The position numbers were made by a program, and so were the translations under genes. This document shows positions 36,306-47,199 of a stretch of DNA of 64,000 nt, piece after piece. Below the pieces are notes generated by a model. The model saw nothing but the letters and a program-made list of their open reading frames with translations, was not told the DNA's origin and did not search any database. The stretch lies in contig MSJH02000462.1 of assembly GCA_001931875.2 (NCBI GenBank), positions 1 through 64,000 on the forward strand, written 5' to 3'. Source of the stretch: Byssochlamys sp. IMV 00236 (lineage: Eukaryota > Ascomycota > Eurotiomycetes > Eurotiales > Thermoascaceae). Every line of letters begins with the position of its first letter. Position 1 is the first letter of the stretch.

Positions 36306-36800
36306 AAAATGCCTTTAAATTACACTTAATGATCTTGGTTATTATAAATAACACGTAACTGAAAAGTTGTAAGGAAATCCATTATAAGTAGTCCTTGCAA
36401 AAAAAAAAAAAGTACGACTGGCTATTTCCCTAGCTGGCCTTAAGGCATGTTGTATTATCCATTTTTCCATTCTTGCTCTCCTTTGTCTCTGTCCGAGTCA
36501 ATTATTGCTGGCTCACTCTAATGCACTTTAATAATCTCTTTTACATGTTTACTCACTTTTCTCTCTCTTTTTTCTTCTCTTAACACTCTCCTCTTTTAAT
36601 GCAATTGATTTACTAACATTCGTTTGCTTCTGGTGAGCTCATTTTTATCATTTTAATTTTTTTTTTCTATCAGTGCGCAAATAATTCCTGACTAAAGTGT
36701 AAAAGACTTCTAAAAATTTATTACAAAAAAGCATCTTGCTTTTTCTTTCTCTTTTCTTTCCTTTTTGTTTCTTTTCTCTCCTTTTTAATCATGAATTTAA
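36306..36800. other. Convergent intergenic region, C/T-rich
   Basis: No gene seen in about 495 bases. It lies between two convergent genes, yet is pyrimidine-rich in 36470-36800, more like a leader than a terminator. A short A-run lies near 36399-36411. Confidence 0.45.
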
Positions 36801-38314
36801 TTATAATGAAACTGAGTCAGCATAAGGTAACTTGTGAAGTTCACCGACAGCAACAACGGTGGGCTTGCTCTTTGTTAATTTCTCAGCAACCTATGTTATG
36901 TTAATATCACATTCCTCTTTTTTTTTACATTCTTTATCTTGTACCTTTGCAACATCAGCAGCAGAAACCTTTTCAAGAGCTGCGACAGATTCAGCAGCAG
37001 TGCTGTATTTAGCATCACGGAAAGCCTATTTGATTATGTGTAAGCGGCAGCATTCATATGTATATATTTCCATTTTACCTGAGCACCGAGAGTTTGAAGA
37101 CGGTCAAGACGGGTCTCATAGCCAGCAGTGGCGGCAAACTTGGCTTGAGCAACACCTCTAGCAAAATCTTCGTTGGACAAGTTCTTGGCAGCCTTCAATT
37201 GTTCAGCAGCAGCGGCAACGGCAGCACCAGCTTGAGCACCAGAGACTTGAACACCAAAGAGACCAGCATCAGAGTAACCGAGGTTGAAGGCCTTGATTTG
37301 TGTATCTTGGCCAAATCTAGCATTGGCTTGAGCAAAGAGACCAGCACCAGTGGTGTGCTTTACGGTCAATTCACCGCCCAAAGCGTGGCGGAGAACTTGA
37401 AGGGCAGCGAATTCGGCAGAATCAGCAGCAGCACCTTCGAAGGCAAGGATGTAGTTGTTGTTGTGTCCTTCCAAACGGGCTTCACCACCATAGTATTTGC
37501 TGGCATTCAATTGAGCACCGGAACCAGAGGGAAGGTTCAAGTATTTCTCGGCCAAGTTGACAAGAGTGTCGTGTTCGATGCCGGTACCAACAAGGGCAAC
37601 GTTGCCTTGAGCAAACAATTGTTGAGCATAGGCCTTGACGGTTGCGTTGTTGACGTGGTTGTTAGCCTTGGCAAATACAGAGTTGCCGAGACCGTTGCGG
37701 AAGGCAAGGCTGTGGGCAGCTTCCAAGGCAGCAATTTCAGCATTGGCGAAGGCGCTAGTGGATTCAGAAGCGGTTTGGTTTCTAACGTCAACAAACTCGT
37801 GTTCCTGATATTTCTGTTGGGTGATAACGTCGCTCAAAATGTCAGCAAATAATTCACTAGAAACACTGTTAAGTCATTTCACGTCTCACCACCATGTACA
37901 CTTACGCATCGCCCTTCAAGAATTCAGCAGCATAGACAAGAGTTTCACGAGTGAGGTTGGTAGATAAGACACCACCGGCTAATTCAGCTTCACGTACAAT
38001 ACGGAAAGCAGTACGGTTGTAGGAGTTCTACAGCTATTGGTATAAGTATTGTATTAAAAATTAAGGTTGCTTTTATATACCTTGAATCCATAGTTCTTCA
38101 AAAAGTGAGCAACACCGGCATTATCTCCAGCTTCAGCTCTAGCACCACCATTGACGACAACGGCCAAAGAAGCGGTTTGACCAGGTTCTTGGCTAGAAGC
38201 AACCTTTACGCCATTAGAAGCTGAGGTGATCTTGATAGAATTAGCTGTGGCGGCAGTGGCGTAAGTAGCCTTTGAAGCAGCATTAATAATGGCTTTGCGA
38301 GATGTGGCCAACAT
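36801..38314 (-). CDS. QCR2: Cytochrome bc1 complex core protein 2 (M16 peptidase-like, inactive type)
   Basis: Subunit of respiratory complex III in the mitochondrial inner membrane, about 430 residues from five or six exons. The N-terminus MLATSRKAIINAASKATYA is a mitochondrial presequence; the ATG at 38312-38314 is preferred over an upstream in-frame one near 38404 that would add an unlikely leader. The first M16 domain shows VNGGARAE and a NSYNRTAFRIVREAEL region without the HxxEH zinc site, as expected for core 2. The second domain includes VKAYAQQLFAQGNVALVGTGI. The final exon ends ELHKLPYADSVSL. Ala-rich composition and strongly biased codons suggest high expression. A 264-codon antisense frame over this gene is a by-product of that bias. 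Confidence 0.9.
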
Positions 38315-39268
38315 TATAATATATTTCAAAAAGAGTGGGGTGTTGTCTTGTTGCGGAGGAGAAAAAAAAAAGCGAGGTTTTTTTTTTACTAGGGCTCCTT
38401 TCAATAATCGAACGCCTGAATTTTTTTGGCTCAGAAATCAAAAGGCAAAAAAAAATTCAAATCTCCGAACATGTACGTCATCACTCGAAGAGCATTCGGG
38501 TCACCGCTTTCATACTCTAGTAGGAGCTTCAGTTCATGCGTACTTTACAGCTTCGATGCTTATATATCACTGATGATTTATGAGTAACTTTGCCCGTATG
38601 ACGTTTCGCCGTTTATTGATATTATATTTTCCTCAAGAAAGCTTCGTTTCAAAGTATGATGCCTTTATCAAACACTTGAGCATAAAATATAATATAACTG
38701 AGCTTTACAAAGATACAATTAAAGTGATTAACAGCAGTAAACGCGTTTAAAGAACGCATTTATCAGCTTGTCACCTTGACAATGAATTCTCTAATGAATG
38801 CGTCATTCTCAAATGGAAGTGAAACAAAGAGAAAACTGAGCATATTATTCCCTTTGACATTAGTGGATCTCGTAGAATCCATTGTTGAATGCTATCAACA
38901 CTCTGACAGAGCAGTAAAGACTGTGTAACAACAGTTGAAATACCCAAAGAGAATTTTTTTGATGTCCTTTGAAGCAAAAGGGAAAAGAAAAAAGAAGGGA
39001 TTCTTTAACCAATAAACATATGAATTACATGTAGACTTATAAAATGTGGCCTCAAGAACGACTGACACGTTACATATTAAAAAGGAGGGGGACTGTGATT
39101 ATCAATGATTAGACACATGAACATGACATTTTATAATGGGGTTAAAGAAAAATACAAACTTCCCATTGTTTGCCTTTTCACGTGTCGGTGTGACAACTGT
39201 AAAAAAAAGAGAAATCCAAACCCCACAGATACATCTTTTTTTTTTCTGCAAATTTTTTTTTTTTTGAA
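38315..39268. other. Divergent intergenic region (QCR2 and CDP-DAG synthase promoters)
   Basis: About 950 bases without an assigned gene. A 48-codon ORF at 38782-38928 looks weakly protein-like but has no splice partner or second support. T-runs lie near 39237-39268. Confidence 0.45.
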
Positions 39269-40854
39269 ATGGCAGCAGAAAAAAGAAAGACTCCTTTAGT
39301 CAAAGGAGAAGAAAGAAAAGTGTCAAAAGAAGAAGAAAAGGTGGTATTGTTAGCAGACGAGTCTAGTAAAAAGAAATGGCAAAACTGGTGGGTAAGAACA
39401 GTAACAACATTGATGATGATTGGCACCTTTTTCTTGATACTCGCTTCTGGGCATATCTGGGTTATTTTAATGGTCATTGCTATCTCAACAGTTGTCTATA
39501 ATGAAGTACTTCAGATTGCTCAAGGACCTGCTAAGGATAGTAGTTTTAAATGGTTTAAAACGATGAGCTGGTATATAAGTTTATATGAGATATGATCAAG
39601 AAATTGATAATATATTTTCTTAGGTATTTCTTGGTGACAACAACTTATTATCTCTATGGTGAATCCATCATTTATTACTTTCAGTCTGTTGTACTCGTAG
39701 ACGCAGTACTATTACCATTCGCAACCCATCACCGATTTATTAGCTTTATCTTGTATATCATTGGTAAAAAAAAAAATACATGAATCATCCCTCAAAAACA
39801 TCTAACTCTATCTAGGTTTTGTCTTTTTCGTGACCAATTTGAGAAAAGGACTTTATAAGCGTCAGATGCGACAATTTGGTTGGATGCATATGGCCTTATT
39901 ACTTATCGTCTTTCAAAGTCACTTTATCGTCAATAACATCTTGGAAGGATTGATTTGGTTCTTTATTCCTACGTCACTCGTTATCTGTAACGATATCTTT
40001 GCTTATATCTGTGGATTCTTTTGGGGCAGACATCAATTAATTCAGCTCAGTCCAAAAAAGACAGTCGAAGGTTTCGTAGGCGCTTGGATTTGTACTCTCA
40101 TTTTCGGATTCTTGGCATCTACCTTACTCATGAGATTTAATTATATGATTTGCCCTGTCAAGGTATACTTTTATTTTCTTGTATGTATATTGATATTAAC
40201 CTATTCATAAGGACCTATCCATGTCTGCATGGTCTGATATTAACTGTGATCCTGTCAATCCTGTTTTTACTGCCGTTCCTTGGAATCTACCTCAAGCTTG
40301 GGTGACATTTATTCAGACTGTGGTAAGTATATTTATAAGAGGGCTATCTTTATTCATTCATTATATATAGCTTCATAAACAAATTACCACTGTCTGGATT
40401 GCTCCTGTTCAACTTCATGCTTTGGTCATGGCTTGCTTTGCTTCCCTGATTGCCCCCTTTGGTGGCTTCTTTGCCAGTGGCGTAAAGCGTGCATTTAATG
40501 TAAAGGATTTTGGACATTCCATTCCTGGTCATGGCGGTATGACGGATCGTATGGATTGCCAATTCCTCATGGGCTTCTTTTCTTATATGTACTATCAAAG
40601 CTTTATCAAGGTATATATAAAAAACAATAGTATATGCTTCAAAAACTAATGCCGTGTTGTAGACAAACCATTTGAACGTCGGCACTATTCTTGCTTCTAT
40701 TATCAATAATTTGACATTGGCTGAACAATTAGAGCTTTTGGAACGTGTACTCACTTACTTTGTTAATCAAGACATCATGGATCCTTCCGTCTTGGAAAAA
40801 TGTGGTATGAGTGCATTAACAGAACATAGTAGACATTTATTGGAGCATGCATAA
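39269..40854 (+). CDS. CDS1: Phosphatidate cytidylyltransferase (CDP-diacylglycerol synthase)
   Basis: An ER membrane enzyme that makes CDP-diacylglycerol from phosphatidic acid and CTP for phosphatidylinositol and cardiolipin synthesis. About 435 residues come from six exons. A basic cytosolic N-terminus precedes about eight membrane spans. Family blocks: [28 protein letters not shown] with [12 protein letters not shown], and the signature [21 protein letters not shown] followed by MTDRMDCQ (S-x8-KR...KDF...PGHGG...DRxD). A C-terminal cytosolic region with [16 protein letters not shown] ends at the TAA 40852-40854. Intron phases all join cleanly. Confidence 0.95.
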
Positions 40855-41058
40855 TCCCTTCACCCTTTTTTATTGTAATTTTATTTGTTTATATACACTT
40901 ATTTAATATCTCTCTTGTTTAAAAATCAAACATCATTTGAAAATGCTTACACGTCTTTTTTTATTCAAAATGCACAAGAGAATGGAAAGGGAGGATATTA
41001 TAAACAAAAGAAGGATATATACACAAAAGAATGAATTGGGAGATAGATAATATACAAA

Positions 41059-42211
41059 TCAAGATGAAGTATTATAATAGATGGTAATTTCACCATCTGC
41101 TAAAGTGGATTGAGCAGAAGAATTGGATTGTATAGACACTTGACTCTGCTCGGTAGAAGGACAGAAATAGAATTGGATGCTTCCACTTCTATTGCTATGA
41201 ACAGATGAGGTCGATACGTGTGCAGGAACCGGATCAGAAGGAGTCGGATCAGATAAGACAACCGAGAATGGTTCAGGGGTAGTCTCGATTTTTTTCGTAT
41301 CTTCCTTACGACGGATATGAACAATCATTGGTTTTGCACAGACAATCTTGTCAGAGTGAACACTTCCGATTCGTGTGACTGAACTAGTGTGTGAAGCAGT
41401 CGAATTGTTCTTCTTGACAGAGACAGCACGACGAAGTTCGGTATCAACGGGTATCATCTGAGGATAATAATCGTATTTCGTCAATTTCACAGAGGAGGAT
41501 CTGTTCACAGGCTTAGCAAATGCCGGCTGAGTCTGATGAAGATTGAGTGATCGGCGCAGGATGTGACTGGCGAGGACGGGTGATTCTGGTATATCCAAAT
41601 GAGGTATTTGTAATGATTGTGCACTGATGATAAACGGTGAGTCTGGATGGCTATAGTCGACTGGTATCTAATTTTATAAAGTTAATTAACATCAGTTCTC
41701 CTTATTTTCTAATAGACTATATTGTCCGGAAAAGGCAAACGGTGCCTTCCTCCTTAAATCAAAGGTTGTAGTTTCTTACCTGTTTTTCATGCGTAAATCC
41801 AGATGAAGATGGAGATGATAGTGATGGTAATATCTCGCTCAAAGGAGGCTCTTCGGGTCGATGCGATCTCAGGCGTTTCCTTTTTCGGTAAATAAACAGA
41901 GCAATCAATAGTGCTGTGAGCGTAAAGGACACAAGACCGGATATTAAACCTGCAATCAACGCGATGTTTGTTGTATGTGACGCAGTACTAATGTCACGAG
42001 CAACGACGTGTTGGTAATTTTTCACTGTGCAAGCTGTAGTACATTCATTTGTTGCTGTTTTTATGCATGGTTCAGTTAAACAAGGTGTATAGTGAATAGT
42101 ACAGTTTATGGAAGATTGACATGAAGGAATGTGTTGCTTTGACAGGTCTAATGAGAAAGAGTGGTTAACACTATTATAATTGTCTGCATACTTATTTTCT
42201 ATACCTTCCAT
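41059..42211 (-). CDS. Single-pass membrane protein of unknown function
   Basis: About 345 residues from two exons. An N-terminal region with six or so cysteines (SCQSSINC, TPCLTEPC, NECTTACTV) precedes one membrane span (NIALIAGLISGLVSFTLTAL, extended by LIALFIY) and a basic stop-transfer RKRKRLR. A long Ser/Thr/Pro-rich cytosolic tail follows across an intron of about 110 bases at 41667-41778. This layout resembles fungal wall-stress sensor-like or mating-type membrane proteins, but no family motif is recognised. No signal peptide is seen after the ATG at 42209-42211. A GT-AG intron-like unit begins seven bases into the ORF, so the true N-terminus is uncertain. Confidence 0.7.
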
Positions 42212-42299
42212 CCTTCTTTAAAAAAGTAGAAAAGAAAAAAAGAAGAGAAAGAGAAAAGAGTAGAATACAAAAGACAGAATATTTATGCTTTGAGAAGGG

Positions 42300-42329
<30 letters not shown>
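42300..42329 (+). repeat. A30 homopolymer upstream of the membrane protein gene
   Basis: An uninterrupted run of 30 A in the divergent region between the membrane protein gene and the small gene at 42.5 kb. Confidence 0.9.
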
Positions 42330-42331
<2 letters not shown>

Positions 42332-42482
42332 TGCTTTGAAGCTGAGTACAGTTAAGACGAGACAAGCTGAGAATAAAAAGTAGACAGCTATAAAAACATG
42401 ATTGACGTATGCTAGGTCTATAGCTTAAGAACAGTCATTAAAGAAAGAAGCCTTCATTCTGCTTCTATTATTATTTGTAATC

Positions 42483-43026
42483 GATGTATAGATTAAACTA
42501 CTCACGAATATTGTTCAGGTACGCATCTGACATTATGCTTCGTTTTGCCTATTGTAACACATCTCAAAATGATTTTTGATTGGCCCAAGAGTTATTTTTA
42601 TCTTGTCTCGCTTTTAGACTAAAGGCTTGTATCAGAATGTAAGTTTATCTGATAAATAACAGAGAAATGACTTACATAATTTATAAAAAGGAATCTTCAA
42701 CCAAAGACAGTTGAAGCAATTGAGTCTTTAGATAAATTACTTTATGACAATACGACATTAACAGACTTGCTTTCAAGTGATCCTAAAGTATTTACGCCTA
42801 ATGAGAAAATGAAGATTTACACCTTGGTTGGATTAACAAGGTAACACTATAAACAAGAGCAGGGGATCATTTAAAACTAAAAAAAAACGTTCAATAAGGG
42901 ATACATCGAATAGATCAACCTCTTACAAGAGTCATACATCAACATCAACCTTCAAAAATAGTAAATAGAGAGAGGGAAATGATTTTTGCCCTCAAAAATG
43001 CGCTAAAAAACGATTGTGGCAAATGA
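42483..43026 (+). CDS. Small spliced gene, unknown protein
   Basis: Four short exons with good GT-AG signals assemble a protein of about 100-110 residues. Exon 1 (42483-42517) starts MYRLNYSRILF; intron 42518-42617 ends in a pyrimidine-rich acceptor; exon 2 (42618-42638) gives RLKACIRM; intron 42639-42690; exon 3 (42691-42840) gives NLQPKTVEAIESLDKLL and EKMKIYTLVGLTR. All phases match. The last exon is ambiguous: an acceptor at 42929 gives a basic, helical end finishing at the TGA 43024-43026, while one at 42898 gives a Ser/Thr-rich end stopping at 42968. The basic YR-rich start resembles LYR-type mitochondrial proteins only loosely. I do not recognise the family. Confidence 0.5.
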
Positions 43027-43821
43027 CAAAAGGAGAGGCAATATGGCTAAATGAACATGTGTAAGGCAAAAGGGTATCAGATTGGCCTTTAAATAAATGT
43101 TGCTTTGTGATTTATGTTTAACACATGCATCCATCACACGGAAATTCATTTGCCCTTTGATGCATATATGGGCATAGAAAAAGGGAAGAAAAAGGGAATA
43201 CAATCGTTTGTTATACCTGTGATTGCAATTGACTTTGAGCCTAAGAAATATTTTCGCATGTGTGTCATACTTTCAATGCATAAAAGATAAATATTAGCCT
43301 ACCAAGAGGGCAATGTGGCAATTGCTTTTGGGAAGAGAGGGTTTTTTTATGTTACAAGGGAAAGGGTCTTTAATGACCACAGACAAGGGGGGGGGGGTCA
43401 CAGAAGGTAATACCAATTTCTTGGTTTAATTATCTCTTTCATGAACAATAGATTATACTAGTAAGCATAATTACAACCCATTCTAGATAAATCATGTTTG
43501 AACATGAGCATATTAAGTGTTTAGGGCATTTAGAAAGGATAGAGACAAAAAAAAAAAAAAAGAGAGAGGATGTCCATGTGAGGTAACGCTTAGGTAGCAG
43601 TAACACCACAATGCATTGTTAATTAAAAGAAAAAAGATAACGCTTCAGACAGTATTGGCTGACAAAATGAAAGAACACGATTGGATTATTGTGTAAAAAG
43701 AGTAACCATGGTGCAACATAGAGTCAAATCTAGCTATCCTTGCCTTACCGATGGCGTACATTTGCTAAAGTATATATAAAGCACCTTCATTATTCCTTTG
43801 AATTGTACTTTACATATAAAA
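43027..43821. promoter_or_regulatory. Intergenic region and promoter of acid phosphatase 1; TATA at 43771-43780; G10 at 43387-43396
   Basis: No gene is assigned in about 795 bases. TATATATAAA at 43771-43780 sits about 45 bases before the start codon, a usual TATA position. A run of ten G lies at 43387-43396, unusual in this AT-rich sequence. Confidence 0.6.
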
Positions 43822-45136
43822 ATGAAGTTGGCTGCTGGCTGCTGTTTCTTAATTGCTGCTGTTGTTAGTGTTTGCAATGCTGCACCTGCTAAAGGAAAGG
43901 TGTTTGATCATATCCTTCAAATTTGGTTTGAGAATCAGGTAATTTACCTCCCTTTTTTTTCCCCCTTTGGTTGAACGCATTCAAACGGATGATCAATTAT
44001 AGGATTTTGATGTGGTTGCGAAAACTCCTGGCTTTACCAATCTTCAAAAGTATGGTATCCTCTTGAACAACTACAACGCCCTGACACATCCTTCTCAACC
44101 CAACTATGTGGCAGCTGCGGGTGGTACTAACTACGGTATTACTGATGACAGCAGTAAAAATATTCCTGCCAATGTCAAGACTATTTTTGATCTTTTGGAA
44201 AACGCTGGTTTGACCTGGAAGTTGTATCAAGAAGATATCCCCTCTGTTGGATGGACAGGAACAAGATCAGGCCTCTATGTCCGTAAGCATAACCCTGCTG
44301 TTTCTTATGCTTCTATCAACAAAAACTCTACTCGTTTGCAAAACATTGTTCCTGGTAAATACTTAATATAAATCGCTTTCTCTGTGGTCTAACTTTTATA
44401 ACATTAGCTACTCAATTCGCAAAGGATATTGCCAGCAAGAACCTCCCTAATTGGATGTTGTAAGTCTTGTATAATTGAATTATGATATGGCTGCTAATCA
44501 TCTCCCCTTATGTAATTAGCTATACTCCCAATTTGGATAATGATGGACATGGTAACGATATATTATATTATCTTATACAGCCTTGAAATAATATGTATTC
44601 AATCAGATACTGATGCTGCTACTGCTGGTAAATGGTTGACCGAGTTTTTTAAAAACACTTTAAATGACCCTTATGTGCTTGAAAATGTTCTCATTTTGAT
44701 CACATTTGATGAGGTAAAAAAGCAGAAAAAAAAAAGAATATTGTTATATCAACTACTGTTTAGACGGACAGCTACTCTATTCGTAACAAGGTCTGGTCAC
44801 TTTTGTTGGGTGCAGTTCCTGATAACTTGAAGGGAACAACTGATTCTACATTCTATTCTCGTAAGTTTGTGTTATTATCTTTATGATTATGACTAATATT
44901 TTATAATACAGACTATTCTACTCTCAGCACAGTAGAAGTAAGTATGATATTCCTTTTTCTTATTCTGAGACTAACATTTCTTTAAATAGCAAAACTGGGA
45001 CTTGGGCGATCTAAACCAACAAGATACAAACAAAAAGATGGCTAATGTGTTCAAGTATGTCGCCGATCAAATTGGCTACCAGAATGTAGATGTTCCTCCC
45101 TCCCAAATTCCAAAGGGCAATACTAAATTGAATTAG
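43822..45136 (+). CDS. Secreted acid phosphatase, phosphoesterase family (copy 1)
   Basis: Member of the phosphoesterase family PF04185 (fungal acid phosphatases and bacterial phospholipase C-like enzymes), about 300 residues from eight exons. The signal peptide MKLAAGCCFLIAAVVSVCNA is clear. Metal-site motifs include FENQ at the end of exon 1, the substrate-side NALTHPSQPNY, DNDGHDTDAA, and LITFDET. A 26-base exon (44912-44937) encodes HYSTLSTVE with its flanks. It likely releases phosphate from esters outside the cell. It is a tandem paralog of the next gene, with matching intron positions. A TATA box lies about 45 bases upstream of the ATG at 43822-43824. Confidence 0.9.
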
Positions 45137-45578
45137 TGCAATATATTAATAAATTCTTCATGAATGCTATTCCCTTTAGCTGATTGGTTTGAAACCAAAA
45201 CATGTAACTCTTACAAAGATACACTATTTAAATCCCTCTTCCTGAATAAATATTTATTCCTTCCTTTTCTTTCTGTTTATTTCCATGTATGTAGGCTTAT
45301 TTTTGAGCGTGTGTCATAATCTTCTTACGTTAGTGTTCTATAGCCACCTATTTTCTTCGTCTTTAATCCAAACTTTAGATGAGCAATCTGTTGCTTGTAT
45401 TACTGTTGACATAGCAATTAATTGTTCAGTGTGACACTTTGTTTTGGTTAAACTTGACATTAGCCAATCACTTCTTTCGGCAGCTCCACCCACAGATCGA
45501 TACTAATCAATGTAACCTTGATCATCACACACATATAAATAATAGAAAATCATTCATTGAAGAAATCATCACTTGTCC
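45137..45578. promoter_or_regulatory. Promoter of acid phosphatase 2, TATA-like at 45531-45540
   Basis: No gene in about 440 bases. ACATATAAAT at 45531-45540 lies about 40 bases before the start codon, as for copy 1. Confidence 0.55.
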
Positions 45579-46957
45579 ATGAAGTTCACTCTTGTATCTG
45601 CTATTGCCATTTATGCAGGGACGATCCTTTCTACTATTGCTGCTGATGCTTCTCCTGAAGGCAAAGCATTCAATCATTTTCTACAGATTTGGTTCGAAAA
45701 TCAAGTAAATACAATATGTTCATTGAATATCACTGTTCCAATTATGTATTATTAGAACTTCAAGACTATTTCCAGAACCCCTGGTTTTACCAATCTTCAA
45801 AAGTATGGTATTCTAATGGACAATTACAATGCCTTGACTCATCCTTCTCAGCCTAATTATGTGGCATCCGTGGCTGGCTCTAACATTGGAATCGTGACTG
45901 ATCATTACTACAATATTCCTTCCAACATCCCTTCAGTATTTGATCGGCTGGAAGAAAAAGGTTTAACTTGGAAGATGTATCAAGAAGATCTCCCCTTTGT
46001 TGGTTTTACTGGTTATAAATATGGAAGATACGTACGTAAGCATAATCCTGCAGCTTCATTTGATTCAATCGCTTTGAACAATACGCGCGTACAAAATATT
46101 GTGCATAGTAAGCATTAGACATGTAATTTATTTCTTTATATTCATTCTATCTTATTTTCTAGGTGACCAGCTCATGAAGGATATAAAGGCGCAGAATCTT
46201 CCGAATTGGATGTTGTAAGTTAAAAAAGAGAGAGAGATCTATATGAATCGTGCCTCTTGATTTAATTCTTTCTATTTATAGCTATACTCCTAATATGGAT
46301 AATGATGGACATGGTAAGTACCTGTCTTTCTTTACAAAAGTGACTAAATGACCTATGTAGACACAAACGCTGCATATGCTGGTAACTGGCTTTCCAAGTT
46401 TTATGAAAGTACACTAAATGAACCCTATCTCCTGAATAATACCGTGATTTTAATTACCTTTGACGAAGTAAGCATCAATGCAGCCAAACAAATAGAGTAC
46501 TAATACATCTCCCACCTCTTGTTAGACCGCCAATTATATGATCAGAAACAGGGTCTGGTCTCTTCTATTTGGAGCTGTCCCTGAGGAATTAAAAGGAACA
46601 ACAGATTCTACATTCTATACTCGTAAGTTTGTCTCAAATTCATCCTCAACATTACGTAATTCTAACACAAATGAACCCTTGTAGACTATTCTATTCTCAG
46701 GACAGTTGAGGTACGTATATATAAATAGCATGTTCATTCTCAAAGCTCAATCCAAACAAAATATATAGAAAAATTGGGATCTTAAAGATCTTGGCGGAGG
46801 CGATATCGACCCTGACAAGTCGAATGTGTTTCAATTTGTAGCATCAAAGATCAACCATACGAATGCAGAGATTAAAAAGGTACCATGGAACAATACGCCA
46901 ATGTTTGGTCCCTTATCAGGCAAATCCAAGAATACGACTAGGATATTTATCTCATAA
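45579..46957 (+). CDS. Secreted acid phosphatase, phosphoesterase family (copy 2)
   Basis: Tandem paralog of the previous gene, about 325 residues from eight exons. The signal peptide begins MKFTLVSAIAIYAG and ends near STIAA. The same active-site blocks are present: FENQ, NALTHPSQPNY, DNDGHDTNAA and LITFDET. The 26-base exon is also present (46685-46710). The C-terminus is longer than in copy 1 and ends NTTRIFIS, with several N-glycosylation sites (NNT, NHT, NTT). Start is the ATG at 45579; an in-frame TTG six bases upstream is not taken. Both copies look intact, so this is a recent-to-moderate duplication under selection, not decay. Confidence 0.9.
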
Positions 46958-47181
46958 TATGTTGATATCCTGTTCTGATGCAAGCATGATTCCATAAAGT
47001 ATGACAGAATTCCAATAAAATAAAAACTCACGAGGGGTGGCAAAGTCAAAAAAGATTGGATAAAATGCCTCACGAGGGATACTATACTCACAAATGATTG
47101 GATATCTGAGTTAATTTTATCCCAGCAGGATTTTCTACCATTTAAAATTTAGTTTTTATACGTTTTCTTTCTTATTTACTT

Positions 47182-47199
47182 ATGAAGTGCATACGATGA
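47182..47199 (+). promoter_or_regulatory. Five-codon upstream ORF overlapping the SPX-RING start codon
   Basis: An ATG at 47182 opens five codons and stops at TGA 47197-47199, overlapping the main ATG at 47196 as ATGA. A scanning ribosome would meet it first, so it may limit or tune translation of the main frame. Confidence 0.5.

Noticed and set aside
37058..37852. 264-codon plus-strand ORF antisense to QCR2
   Set aside because: It lies exactly opposite a well-supported coding exon with strong codon bias, has no family motifs, and disappears at the introns.
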